The translations under genes were made by a program, and so were the position numbers. This document shows, piece after piece, positions 37,229 through 45,874 of a stretch of DNA of 64,000 bases (position 1 is its first letter; each line of letters begins with the position of its first letter). This stretch comes from Mesorhizobium sp. AR02. Its GTDB lineage: Bacteria > Pseudomonadota > Alphaproteobacteria > Rhizobiales > Rhizobiaceae. Where the stretch lies: contig NZ_CP080531.1 of assembly GCF_024746835.1 (NCBI RefSeq), positions 2,852,001-2,916,000 on the forward strand, given 5' to 3'. The notes below the pieces were generated by a model. It saw only the letters and a list, made by a program, of their open reading frames with translations, ran no database searches and was not told where the DNA came from.

Positions 37229-37440
37229 GCCCACCCTCCCCCTTGTGGGGAGGGTCGCTGCGAAGCAGCGGGGTGGGGGTGCGGCGCCGGACCCCCACCC
37301 GGACCTTCGGTCCGACCTCCCCACAAGGGGGAGGTAGAAGCTCGGCGTCCTCCGCAGCAGTTGCGGAAGGGGGCCCTTCCTCTCCCCCGTCGATCGGGGG
37401 AGAGGTGTCGAGCGAAGCTCGACGGAGTGGGGGTCGACCC
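37229..37440. repeat. Pyrimidine-rich intergenic repeat, family 3, copy 2
   Basis: Two hairpins follow each other: CCACCCTCCCCCTTGTGGGG with CCCCACAAGGGGGAGG, and CCTCTCCCCCGTCGATCGGG with its inverted half. Together with the adjoining IS this fills the space upstream of the CitE-like gene. Confidence 0.65.
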
Positions 37441-37507
37441 TTGGGTGCAAGGCGAGGCGATGCTTGCGCCTAGTGCCCCTTCCTATGTCCGTTCGCGGCG
37501 GTTGCCA

Positions 37508-38849
37508 GGTAGTGTGCTGAGAGTTCTGCAAATTCGCTGAGAGAGGGGCGGTCATGGCAGGCTGGTGATTGTTCACGTCACCGATTCCCGCGAAGGAACG
37601 CCACCATGACCAAGATTGAAAGTAAGACCGCCAGCGCCTCCGTCAAAGACATTCTGCTTTCGAACCCGGACGGACTTCACGAAGTGATCCGTGCGGTGAT
37701 GCAGGAGGTGCTCGAGGCCGAGATGGATGAGGCGCTGAGTGCTTCGAAGGGCGAACGCACGCCCGAGCGGCTTGGCTATCGCTCGGGTTACTATGGCCGC
37801 ACCCTTGTGACGCGCGTCGGCAAGCTTGAGCTGCGGGTTCCGCAGGACCGCTCGGGGCGCTTCTCGACCGAGTTGTTTGAGCGCTATCAGCGTTCGGAAC
37901 GGGCTTTGGTGGCGACGCTGGCCGAGATGTATGTGCAGGGCGTGTCGACCCGCAAGGTGAAGGCGATCACCGAAGAGCTGTGCGGCCATGCTTTCTCGGC
38001 CTCGTCGATCTCGGCCATCAACAAGCGGCTGGACGAGAGCCTCGCTGCCTTTGCCAGGCGTCCCCTTCAAGAGCCGTTTGCTTACCTCATCCTCGATGCG
38101 CGCTACGAGAAAGTGCGTGAAGCCGGCGTCGTCATGAGCCAGGCGGTGCTGATCGCGGTCGGCATCGACTGGGACGGCCGGCGCCAGATCCTGGCTGTGG
38201 AGATGGCCAATCGCGAGAGCCGTTCGGCCTGGAAAGACTTTCTCGTCTCACTGAAGGCGCGCGGCCTCAAGGGCGTCGAATTGGTCGTGTCCGACGATCA
38301 CGCCGGCCTGGTGGCGGCGATCGGCGAGGTGATCCCGGAAGCCGCCCGGGCAACGCTGCTACGTGCACTTCCTCAGGAACGCGCTCGATCATCTGCCGCG
38401 CAAGCACGGCGATGACTGCCTGCAGGAGCTGCGCTGGCTCTACGACCGACGCGATCTCGCCGAGGCCAGGGCCGATCTCGCCGCATGGCTTGCCAAATGG
38501 TCACCTCGCTATCCGCGCCTGACAGGCTGGGCCGAAGATGCCATCGAACAAACTCTGACCTTCTTCAGGCTGCCGAGACAGCACCACAAGCATCTCAAGT
38601 CCACCAACATGCTCGAGCGCCTCAACGAGGAAATCCGCCGGCGCACCTATGTCGTACGCATCTTCCCCAACGCCGAAAGCTGCCTGCGCCTTGTCAGGGC
38701 CTTGGCTGTCGAGACCAACGAAAACTGGATGGAGGCCAACCGCTACATCAACATGGACGACCTGCGCGAGCACAAAAAGCTCGCTCTACGCCAAGCCGCA
38801 TGACCAGCACTATGGCCGCCCCTTTTTGCAGAACTTGACGCACACAACC
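37508..38849 (+). mobile_element. IS256-family insertion sequence, copy 1 (defective)
   Basis: The element is 1,342 bp. Its ends are imperfect inverted repeats (left GGTAGTGTGCTGAG, right inverted GGTTGTGTGCGTCA, both followed by AGTTCTGCAAA). It is flanked by an 8-bp target duplication, GGTTGCCA, at 37500-37507 and 38850-38857, as expected for IS256 elements. The copy at 52015-53355 appears identical along the lines I compared, except for the transposase frameshift. Confidence 0.93.
37606..38803 (+). pseudogene. IS256-family (mutator) transposase, frameshifted
   Basis: The gene corresponds to a 398-residue transposase but a T in the intact copy is replaced by CG at 38347-38348 (GCCGCCCGGGCAAC versus GCCGCCTGGCAAC), shifting the frame. 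The first part runs to 38415 out of frame, and the C-terminal part continues in another frame from about 38349. Two of the three DDE residues (in ILDARYE and VSDDHAG) are encoded before the shift, and the glutamate region (NMLERLNEEIRRR) after it. The copy is therefore probably unable to move alone, but could be moved in trans. Confidence 0.92.
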
Positions 38850-39231
38850 GGTTGCCAGGTGGTTCCCCCACTCCGTCTCGGCTTCGCCGAGCCACCTCTC
38901 CCCCCTCCGGAGGGAGAGGAAAGGAGCCTGACTGGGGCAGCGCCAACGTTCGGAAAGGATGGCGGGCAGCCGTGAGGCGCAGCCCCTGCACGAAAACTGC
39001 ACATGCCTGCGGAAAAGCTCCTCGGATCCGCCCTGCCGTCTCCCTGCGCGTCTGCGAGACAGGCGGCATGCAGAAGCGAGCAAAACCCCGTTGGTCCCTG
39101 CCACAGCGCCTGCGCAGCGAAGGCTGGTGGCTGGTCGATCCGCCGCGCGTGAAGCCTGCGGCGCTCCTCATTCCCTTTGCCCGCAAGAGCCCGCCGTCAT
39201 GGCGACCGGCCGCAATCAGGAAGGTCAGTTC
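38850..39231. other. Intergenic region between IS copy 1 and DUF4173 gene
   Basis: It contains the IS target duplication, a short piece of family 3 repeat (38865-38919) and about 300 bp with no convincing gene. The DUF4173 start at 39232 has AGGAAGG just upstream. Confidence 0.5.
38865..38919. repeat. Pyrimidine-rich intergenic repeat, family 3, copy 3
   Basis: CCCCCACTCCGTCTCGGCTTCGCCGAGCC followed by ACCTCTCCCCCCTCCGGAGGGAG forms two adjacent hairpins. It lies 15 bp from the IS right end. Confidence 0.5.
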
Positions 39232-40779
39232 ATGACATCGTTTTTCACAGCAGCACCAAGCTATTGCAGCCGCTTCGGTGTTGCCGTGCTGCTGGTCGTG
39301 CTGGCGGATTTCCTCTTCTACGGTCAGCCCGCCGGCATCACGGTCTTCCTGTTCGCCATCCTCATCGCCGCCGCGGTCGTGGCCGTGCATCCCGCGGCCT
39401 TCAGTGACATCAGGGTCTGGCTCAAGCCCGCCGTCTTGCTTGTCGCGCTGCTGCCGCTTGCCGAAAATGTCAGCGCTCTGTCTGTCGCGATCGCGCTTGC
39501 GGCGCTGGTCGTCTTCACGCTTTCGCTGAGTGGTCGTCTGCGGTACAGCATCACGCGCATTGCCGGCCAGATCGCGCTGTTTTGGCTGGCAGCGCCGTTC
39601 CGCTTCATCAGAGATTTCATCCGCTGGCGCAAGACGGCGCGGCGCTTCGGCCGGCGCCGCGTGCGGCTGGCGGCGATCGCTGTCTGGGTGATGCCGCTGA
39701 CGCTGGGCGCGGTCTTCCTGGCGCTGTTCGGCGCCGCCAATCCGGTCATCGACTACTGGTTGTCGCTGATCGACCTGATGAAGCTGCTCGATCTCATCCA
39801 ACTGGCGCGGATCGCCTTCTGGCTGTTCGTGCTCGCCGGTGTCTGGGCTTTTTTGCGGCCACGCCTGCCGCGCTTTCGTCAGCGCGTCTCCCGGCCAAAC
39901 AATCCCCTTGCCGCTGCTCAACCGGCGATCAATGCGCAAAAGCACGTCGTCGAGGACATCGTGTTCGGCAAGGCAGCCATCCTGCGCGCGCTGATCGTCT
40001 TCAACATCCTGTTCGCGCTGCAGACCGGGCTCGACGCCACCTATCTGTGGGGCGGGGCAGCCCTTCCCGACGGACTGAGCTACGCCGCCTATGCGCATCG
40101 CGGCGCCTATCCGCTTGTTGCCACCGCGCTGCTTGCCGCCGGTTTTGTCCTGGCGGCGCTCAGGCCGGGAAGCGAGACCTCAGCCGATCCGCTCATCCGC
40201 AGGCTGGTCTATGCCTGGGTGGCGCAGAACATCATGCTGGTCGTCTCGTCGATCCTGCGGCTCGACCTCTATGTCGGCATCTACGCGCTGACCTACTGGC
40301 GCATCGCCGCCTTCGTCTGGATGGGGCTGGTGGCATCAGGCCTTGCGCTGATCATCGCCCGCATCGCGCTTGGAAAATCCAACGAATGGCTCTCTTCCGC
40401 CAATCTTCTGACGTTATCCCTGACGCTTTATGCCTGCTGCTTCATCAATTTCGCCGCAACGATCGCCAATTACAATGTCGACCATTCCCTTGAAATGACC
40501 GGCCAGGGCATCCCCCTCGATGCCTGGTATCTGCGCTCGCTCGGCCCGGGTGCATTTCCGGCGCTCGACCGCTTTTTCGATCATCAGGGCAAAACCCCTA
40601 ACGCCGGCGCTACACTCGAACTTGCGAGACTGCGTGGCGTCGACGAGGGTTGGTACCGCACCGTTCAGCAGAACTGGCGGGCCTGGAGCTTTCGCGACTG
40701 GCGCCTGCTTGCCTATCTCGACAGCAAGGGGTCGCTCGTGCTTCCTCAGCCTGCGCAACCTTCCTTGCCGGACCGCTGA
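39232..40779 (+). CDS. DUF4173 multi-pass membrane protein
   Basis: The 515-residue protein has about ten or more hydrophobic segments and a soluble C-terminal part. Conserved DUF4173 features include LAALVVFTLSLSGRLRY, NILFALQTGLDATYLWGGAALPDGLSYAAYAHRGAYPLVATALLAAGFVL, and DYVGIYALTYWRIAAFVWMGLVA-like membrane helices, with the end region GWYRTVQQNWRAWSFRDWRLL. Function is unknown. It directly precedes a response regulator and sensor kinase with a 3-bp gap, so it is probably part of their signalling or a target, as CreD is for CreBC in E. coli. The start at 39232 follows AGGAAGG. Confidence 0.82.
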   Translation: MTSFFTAAPSYCSRFGVAVLLVVLADFLFYGQPAGITVFLFAILIAAAVVAVHPAAFSDIRVWLKPAVLLVALLPLAENVSALSVAIALAALVVFTLSLSGRLRYSITRIAGQIALFWLAAPFRFIRDFIRWRKTARRFGRRRVRLAAIAVWVMPLTLGAVFLALFGAANPVIDYWLSLIDLMKLLDLIQLARIAFWLFVLAGVWAFLRPRLPRFRQRVSRPNNPLAAAQPAINAQKHVVEDIVFGKAAILRALIVFNILFALQTGLDATYLWGGAALPDGLSYAAYAHRGAYPLVATALLAAGFVLAALRPGSETSADPLIRRLVYAWVAQNIMLVVSSILRLDLYVGIYALTYWRIAAFVWMGLVASGLALIIARIALGKSNEWLSSANLLTLSLTLYACCFINFAATIANYNVDHSLEMTGQGIPLDAWYLRSLGPGAFPALDRFFDHQGKTPNAGATLELARLRGVDEGWYRTVQQNWRAWSFRDWRLLAYLDSKGSLVLPQPAQPSLPDR

Positions 40780-40782
40780 CCG

Positions 40783-41475
40783 ATGCCGCATCACATCCTC
40801 GTCGCCGACGATGACCCGCATATCCGCGAAGTGATCTGCTTTGCACTGGAAAAGGCCGGCATGAAGACGCTTGGCGTGGCCGACGGCGCCGCCGCCTTGC
40901 GGGAAATCGGGCGCCGGGCGCCGGATCTGGTCGTGCTCGACATCGGCATGCCGGAGATGGACGGGCTGGAGGTCTGCCGGCGGCTGCGCCACACCTCCGA
41001 CGTGCCGGTGCTGTTCCTGTCCGCGCGCGATGAAGAAATCGACCGCATCCTCGGGCTCGAAATGGGCGGCGACGACTATGTGACGAAGCCGTTCAGCCCG
41101 CGCGAACTGGTCGCCCGCGTCAACGTCATCCTACGTCGCGCTCGCCCGGTGGTGCCCGAACCGGCCGACGACAGGCAGTTCACGCATGGCAAGCTCACGC
41201 TGGCGCCGGCCAGCCATGCCGCCAGCTTCGACGGCAAGCCGCTTGCGCTGACGGGGATCGAGTTCTCGATCCTCAAAGGGTTTCTGGCGCGGCCGGCGCA
41301 TGTGCTCGACCGCGATGCGGTGATGGCCGGCGCCTATGGCGGCAAGATCCATGTCGCCGACCGCACCGTCGACAGCCACATCCGCAACATCCGCGCCAAG
41401 CTGGCGGCGGCGGGCTGCCTGGATGCCATCGAGACCGTGCATGGCGTCGGCTTCCGGCTCGGCCGATGCGGCTGA
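40783..41475 (+). CDS. OmpR/CreB-type response regulator
   Basis: The 230-residue protein has a receiver domain with the acidic pocket (DDD at residues 9-11), phosphoacceptor Asp53 in VVLDIGMP, and Lys102 in VTKPF, followed by a winged-helix DNA-binding domain (TGIEFSILKGFLARPAHVLDRDAVM ... DRTVDSHIRNIRAKL). It starts three bases after the DUF4173 stop codon and its 3' end overlaps the kinase gene by ten bases, so the three are translated together. Overall it is closest to CreB-type regulators by gene order, but the cue is unknown. Confidence 0.92.
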   Translation: MPHHILVADDDPHIREVICFALEKAGMKTLGVADGAAALREIGRRAPDLVVLDIGMPEMDGLEVCRRLRHTSDVPVLFLSARDEEIDRILGLEMGGDDYVTKPFSPRELVARVNVILRRARPVVPEPADDRQFTHGKLTLAPASHAASFDGKPLALTGIEFSILKGFLARPAHVLDRDAVMAGAYGGKIHVADRTVDSHIRNIRAKLAAAGCLDAIETVHGVGFRLGRCG

Positions 41476-43061
41476 CGAGCAAATGGATCGGCCGCAAATG
41501 GCGGCCACGGCTTGCCACCGTCGTCGTCGCCATCCTGATCATGGTGATGGCGCTGCCGCTTGTCGGCCTGTTCTTCTTCCGCCTCTACGAGAACCAGCTG
41601 ATCCGCCAGACCGAGGCCGAACTGATCGCGCAAGGGGCGGCCATCGCCGCCATCTATGCGCAGGATGTGCGCGACGCCGGCATTCCCCCGGAAAAACTCG
41701 GCGCGCCGATGCCGCAGGCCAACGGCAGTGCCAGCCGAGCCGCCAATCCTGACGGCCCCTATCGGCCGATCGAGCCGCGCCTCGACCTCGCTTCGGACAG
41801 TGTGCTTCCCACTCGTCCCGCAGCGGTCGCTGCCACCGTCGATCCTGCTTTCGCCGCGATCGGCGCGCGCCTGTCCGGCATTCTCGACGCGACGCAGAAA
41901 ACCACGCTGGCCGGCTTCCGGCTGCTCGATCCCAAAGGTGTCGTCATTGCCGGGCGCGGCGAGGTCGGGCAGTCGCTTGCCGAGGTCGAGGAGGTGCGCG
42001 CAGCACTTGGCGGCCGCTATGCCAGTGCGCTCCGGCTGCGCATTCCCGACCAGCCGACGCCACCGCTCTATTCGGTCAGCCGCGGCACCAAGGTGCGGGT
42101 CTTCGTCGCCTTGCCGGTGGCCGTCGATGGCAAGGTCGCCGGCGTGGTCTATGTCTCGCGGACGCCCAACAACATCGTCAAACATCTCTATGGCGAACGC
42201 GGCAAGGTGACCCTGGCGGCGATCGCCATTCTCGGCGGCACGCTGCTCATCGGCCTCGTCTTCCTGCGCACCGTCAGCCGGCCGATCTATGCGCTGATCG
42301 ACCGCACAGAGCGCATCGCCGCCGGCGAGCGCGACGCGATCCGGCCGCTCGACCATCACGGCACCTATGAAATGGCCGAGCTGTCCGCCGCTTTCCTCGA
42401 CATGGCGGAAAAACTGCAGGCGCGCTCGGACTCGATCCAGACCTTTGCCACCCATGTCTCGCACGAGCTCAAATCGCCGCTGACGGCGATCCAGGGCGCG
42501 GCGGAATTGCTGCGCGATTCCGGCAGCGCGATGGACGATGAAGAGCGGCGGCGGTTTTCAAACAATATCGTCACCGATGCCGGGCGGCTCAATCTGCTGG
42601 TCCGGCGCCTGCTCGAGCTGGCGAAGGCCGAAAATCTTGCACCGAGCGGCGAAAGCGCCTCGGTCAGTGCGGCGCTGGCGCTGCTGCCCGTCGACGCCAG
42701 GCTGGCAGTCCGCGTCGAGGTGGGCGGTGATCTCGCCATGCGCATATCGGCCGAAAACGCGGCAATCGTGCTTGCCAATCTCATCGACAATTCCGCCAGG
42801 CATGGCGCGACGCTGGTTTCGATCACCGCGACGAGCGCCGGCGGCAAGGCGACGGTGCTGGTCGGCGACGATGGCGACGGCATTTCGCCCAGCAACCGGG
42901 CGCGCATCTTCGAGCCGTTCTTCACCACGCGGCGCTCTACCGGCGGCACCGGCATGGGCCTCGGCATCGTGCTGGCCCTCCTGAAAGCGCATGATGGTAT
43001 GATCCGGCTGGTTGACAGCGAGCGCGGCACGCGCTTCGAGATCACACTGCCGGCGGCATAG
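41466..43061 (+). CDS. Membrane sensor histidine kinase (CreC-like)
   Basis: The 531-residue kinase has an N-terminal membrane helix, a large periplasmic sensor region (about residues 40-245), a second membrane helix, HAMP, a HisKA domain with phospho-acceptor His333 in ATHVSHELKSPLT, and an HATPase domain (NLIDNSARHG, GDDGDGIS, FTTRRSTGGTGMGLGIV). This layout fits a CreC-type two-component sensor paired with the regulator upstream. The stimulus cannot be inferred from sequence. Confidence 0.92.
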   Translation: MRLTSKWIGRKWRPRLATVVVAILIMVMALPLVGLFFFRLYENQLIRQTEAELIAQGAAIAAIYAQDVRDAGIPPEKLGAPMPQANGSASRAANPDGPYRPIEPRLDLASDSVLPTRPAAVAATVDPAFAAIGARLSGILDATQKTTLAGFRLLDPKGVVIAGRGEVGQSLAEVEEVRAALGGRYASALRLRIPDQPTPPLYSVSRGTKVRVFVALPVAVDGKVAGVVYVSRTPNNIVKHLYGERGKVTLAAIAILGGTLLIGLVFLRTVSRPIYALIDRTERIAAGERDAIRPLDHHGTYEMAELSAAFLDMAEKLQARSDSIQTFATHVSHELKSPLTAIQGAAELLRDSGSAMDDEERRRFSNNIVTDAGRLNLLVRRLLELAKAENLAPSGESASVSAALALLPVDARLAVRVEVGGDLAMRISAENAAIVLANLIDNSARHGATLVSITATSAGGKATVLVGDDGDGISPSNRARIFEPFFTTRRSTGGTGMGLGIVLALLKAHDGMIRLVDSERGTRFEITLPAA

Positions 43062-43089
43062 ACAGGCCGCCGACCGGATCGGAGAAAAA

Positions 43090-44256
43090 ATGCGCTACGA
43101 CATCGTCATCATCGGCGGGGCCATCGTCGGGTCCTCCATTGCCTACTATCTGCGCGAGGAAGGGTTTTCCGGCTCCATTGCGCTGATCGAGCGCGATCCG
43201 CAATTCGCCCATGCGGCAACGACGCTGTCCATGGCCTCGATCCGCCAGCAATTCTCCATTCCGGAAAACATCCGGCTGTCGCAATTCACGCTAAAGCTGT
43301 TCCGGCGACTGAAGGAAGAATTCGGGATGGATGCCGATATCGGGTTTCGCGAGGGCGGCTATCTCATTCTGGCCGGCGAGAACGGCCTGCCGGTCCTCAA
43401 GGCAAACCATGATGCGCAGATCGCCGAGGGCGCCGACATCGTGCTCGAGGACGCCGAGCAACTGACGCGGCGCTTCGCCTGGCTGTCGGCTGAAGGCATT
43501 TCCGCCGGCGCCTATGGCCGCACTGGCGAAGGCTGGTTCGACGCGCATGCGATGCTGACGCTGTTCCGCAAGGCGCTGCGCGACAAGAAGATCGATTTCA
43601 TCGCCGCTTCGGTCACCGGCATTGCGCGTGACGGCAACCGCGTCACCGGGGTCTCCGTCGACAATGGCCAGACGCTGGAGGCCGGCATCGTCGTCAACGC
43701 CGCCGGGCCGAATGCCGGCAAGGTCGCCGCTCTCGCCGGGCTGGCGCTGCCGGTCGAGCCGCGCAAGCGCAACGTCTTCGTCTTCGAGGCGCGCGAAAAA
43801 TATGCCGACATGCCGCTGCTGGTCGATCCCTCGGGCATCTATGTCCGCCCGGAAGGCTCGGTCTACCTCACCGGCGGCGCCGAGCCGGAAGAGGGCGATG
43901 GGCCGGCCGACCCCGCGGATTTCGAGGTCGACTGGCCGCTGTTCGAAGAGGTGATCTGGCCGGTGCTGGCGACCCGCATCCCCGCCTTCGAGGCGATCAA
44001 GCCGACCCGTGCCTGGGCCGGGCACTATGATTACAACACGCTCGACCAGAATGCGGTGATCGGCCCGCATCCCGAGGTCGGCAATTTCCTCTTCGCCAAT
44101 GGTTTTTCCGGCCACGGCCTGCAGCAGGCGCCGGCGGTGGGCAAGGCGCTGGCCGAGTTTTTGGTGCATGGCGGGTATCGGACGATTGATTGCACGGCGT
44201 TTGGGTATGGGCGCGTGGCCGAGGGACGGGCGTTCCGGGAACTGAACGTGATTTGA
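43090..44256 (+). CDS. FAD-dependent amino-acid oxidase-type oxidoreductase (DAO family)
   Basis: The 388-residue protein begins with a Rossmann dinucleotide-binding segment (DIVIIGGAIVGSSIAYYL) and carries DAO family blocks in the middle (GEGWFDAHAMLTLF, VVNAAGPNAGKVA) and at the end (HPEVGNFLFANGFSGHGLQQAPAVGKALAE). It may oxidise an amino acid or secondary amine with FAD; substrate is unknown. GGAGAAAAAA precedes the ATG at 43090. It lies 28 bp after the kinase gene in the same direction and may be read through. Confidence 0.88.
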   Translation: MRYDIVIIGGAIVGSSIAYYLREEGFSGSIALIERDPQFAHAATTLSMASIRQQFSIPENIRLSQFTLKLFRRLKEEFGMDADIGFREGGYLILAGENGLPVLKANHDAQIAEGADIVLEDAEQLTRRFAWLSAEGISAGAYGRTGEGWFDAHAMLTLFRKALRDKKIDFIAASVTGIARDGNRVTGVSVDNGQTLEAGIVVNAAGPNAGKVAALAGLALPVEPRKRNVFVFEAREKYADMPLLVDPSGIYVRPEGSVYLTGGAEPEEGDGPADPADFEVDWPLFEEVIWPVLATRIPAFEAIKPTRAWAGHYDYNTLDQNAVIGPHPEVGNFLFANGFSGHGLQQAPAVGKALAEFLVHGGYRTIDCTAFGYGRVAEGRAFRELNVI

Positions 44257-44284
44257 ACGAAGTGGCTCCCGTCCTTCGACGTCG

Positions 44285-44460
44285 GCGCCGCCCCTCACCT
44301 GCCTGCCGGCATCCTCTCCCCGTAAACGGGGCGAGGGACGCTGTTATCGCCGGCTTCGCCAATCATCGGCGTCGCAAAATGGGGCGCCGTGGCCGGCGGC
44401 CAGCTTCTTTCGCCCCGTTTACGGGGAGAAATGCCCGGCAGGGCAATGAGGGGCGGCGCC
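44285..44460. repeat. Palindromic intergenic repeat, family 1, copy 3
   Basis: Ends GGCGCCGCCCCTCA and TGAGGGGCGGCGCC are perfect inverted repeats; the inner arms CTCTCCCCGTAAACGGGG and CCCCGTTTACGGGGAGA are intact. The right end overlaps the last codons of the minus-strand SRPBCC gene. Confidence 0.88.
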
Positions 44461-44976
44461 AAGGTCTGCAATTGCTGGTGCTACCCGTAGGCGAGCCGAA
44501 TTTCCAGCCTCGACATAGTCCTGCAGCCAGGCCAGCACCCGACCCCAGCCCTCGGCATGCTCGGCTGCCGCTTGGCTCAGGCCGGCAAAACCGCCATGGC
44601 AGATGGTGAGGCGCGTGCCGGTGGCGGTCGGCTGCAGCAGCCAGGCGACCGTCGTCTGCCGCCGGCCTAGCGTCGGGTGATCCCATGCATAGGCCCGCGT
44701 CTGCACGATCCGGCGCGGCGCTTCGATCTCGAGGAATTCGCCGCTGGCCGGCAGGTCGCTGCCGTCAGCCGTCCGGACAATGACGGTCCAGCGGCCGCCG
44801 ATGCGAAGGTCGGCCGACCAGTCGGCCATCCGGTAGGTGTCGGCGGACCCCCACCATTGCTCGATCTCCCGGCTGACCAGCGCCCCGAAGATGCGTTCCG
44901 GCGGCGCTTCGATCTCGGCTGACGCCATGATCGTCTCGCCATTGGTCATGCTCTGTACTCTGGGAATGTGCATCAT
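44419..44976 (-). CDS. SRPBCC/AHSA1 family protein with repeat-derived C-terminus
   Basis: The 185-residue product matches the AHSA1-like SRPBCC fold (SAEIEAPPERIFGALVSREIEQWWG, then GGRWTVIV, FLEIEAPRRIVQTRAY, TVAWLLQPTATGTRLTICHGGF and a final helix). The ATG at 44976 has GGAGGCATCG upstream. The last 14 codons (GAAPHCPAGHFSP and stop) lie inside the family 1 palindromic repeat, so the repeat has replaced the original gene end. The protein is part of an operon with another SRPBCC and an ArsR regulator; ligands are unknown. Confidence 0.85.
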   Translation of the reverse strand: MMHIPRVQSMTNGETIMASAEIEAPPERIFGALVSREIEQWWGSADTYRMADWSADLRIGGRWTVIVRTADGSDLPASGEFLEIEAPRRIVQTRAYAWDHPTLGRRQTTVAWLLQPTATGTRLTICHGGFAGLSQAAAEHAEGWGRVLAWLQDYVEAGNSARLRVAPAIADLGAAPHCPAGHFSP

Positions 44977-45021
44977 CGATGCCTCCGGTCAAATATTCGT
45001 TTCGGTATCGAAACGGTCCTT

Positions 45022-45471
45022 TCATCCTTTCGATGGCGGGCGCTCGAAACCCTTACCGGTCTCGAGCAGGCTCTTGAGGCTGGCCAGCACCAGCGGCCAG
45101 CCCTTGGCGACATTCGGGATCAGCCTATGCGGCCCGTCGGCCTCGTGGGTGACGGCAAGCTTCATCAATTCGCCGTCCTGTTCTATTGCGAAGGTGCAGC
45201 GCGTGTAGCCGTCTTCCCTTATCTCCGGCATCCATTCATTGCGCCATTTGATGACCAGGCGACGCGGCGGATCGATCTCGAGGATTTCACCGCTGTCGGC
45301 GACGCGGCCGTCGGGGAAGATCAGCTTCCAGCTGGAGCCCACTTTCCAATCGCTCTCCTGATAGGAGCAGAGGAAGAACTGCCGGTTGAACTCCGGATCG
45401 GTCAGCGCCTCCCAGAGTTTTTCTGGCGTGGTGCGGATGTAGGTCACGTAGACGAAGGTGTTGTTGCTCAC
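45022..45471 (-). CDS. SRPBCC/AHSA1 family protein
   Basis: The 149-residue protein has the AHSA1 signature (YVTYIRTTPEKLWEALTDPEFNRQFFLCSYQESDWKVGSSWKLIFPDGRVADSGEILEIDPPRRLVIKWRNEW). GTG at 45471 is the start, overlapping the ArsR stop codon by four bases (GTGA), so it is translationally coupled. AHSA1-type SRPBCC proteins behind ArsR regulators are a common pairing in Rhizobiales, of unknown physiological role. Confidence 0.9.
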   Translation of the reverse strand: MSNNTFVYVTYIRTTPEKLWEALTDPEFNRQFFLCSYQESDWKVGSSWKLIFPDGRVADSGEILEIDPPRRLVIKWRNEWMPEIREDGYTRCTFAIEQDGELMKLAVTHEADGPHRLIPNVAKGWPLVLASLKSLLETGKGFERPPSKG

Positions 45472-45788
45472 GGCTCTTCCCTTTCGAGGCGTTTCTTCAA
45501 ATCGCTGAGGGCGTCGAGACGCCTCCGTTCGAACTTGCCGATCCAGCGCTCGGCGATCTCGTTGATCGGAACCGGGTTGAGGTAGTGCTCCTTCTCTCGG
45601 CCCCGGCGGAGCGTGGTGACGAGGTTTGCCTCTTCCAGGATCGCCAGGTGCTTGGTCACAGCCTGGCGCGTCATGGCCATCTCCGCGCACAGCGCGTTCA
45701 GCGTCTGTCCGTTCCGGGCATGGAGGCTGTCCAGCAATTGCCGGCGTGTCGGGTCGGCCAAGGCGCGAAAGACGGCATCCATGCTCAT
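45468..45788 (-). CDS. ArsR family transcriptional regulator
   Basis: The 106-residue regulator (ATG at 45788; 45782 is also possible) is a winged-helix protein with DAVFRALADPTRRQLLDSL, the helix-turn-helix AMTRQAVTKHLAILEEANLVT and RRGREKEHYLN wing. It lacks a typical metal-site cysteine motif. Its gene starts a three-gene operon with two SRPBCC genes. The 20-bp palindrome immediately upstream is the likely self-operator. Confidence 0.9.
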   Translation of the reverse strand: MSMDAVFRALADPTRRQLLDSLHARNGQTLNALCAEMAMTRQAVTKHLAILEEANLVTTLRRGREKEHYLNPVPINEIAERWIGKFERRRLDALSDLKKRLEREEP

Positions 45789-45797
45789 GGCGTTAAT

Positions 45798-45817
45798 ATG
45801 CAACCATTTGGTTGCAT
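45798..45817 (-). promoter_or_regulatory. ArsR operator palindrome (AACC-N4-GGTT core)
   Basis: The plus strand reads ATGCAACCATTTGGTTGCAT, an exact 20-bp palindrome with the AACC-N4-GGTT core at 45802-45813. It sits 10-16 bp before the ArsR start, overlapping the promoter or ribosome-binding zone. The same core precedes the other ArsR gene at 61576. Confidence 0.7.
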
Positions 45818-45874
45818 GTCAAGCGGCAAGATGGCACGCTGTTGGCGGCCGGATGCGGCGACAGGAGAAAAATG

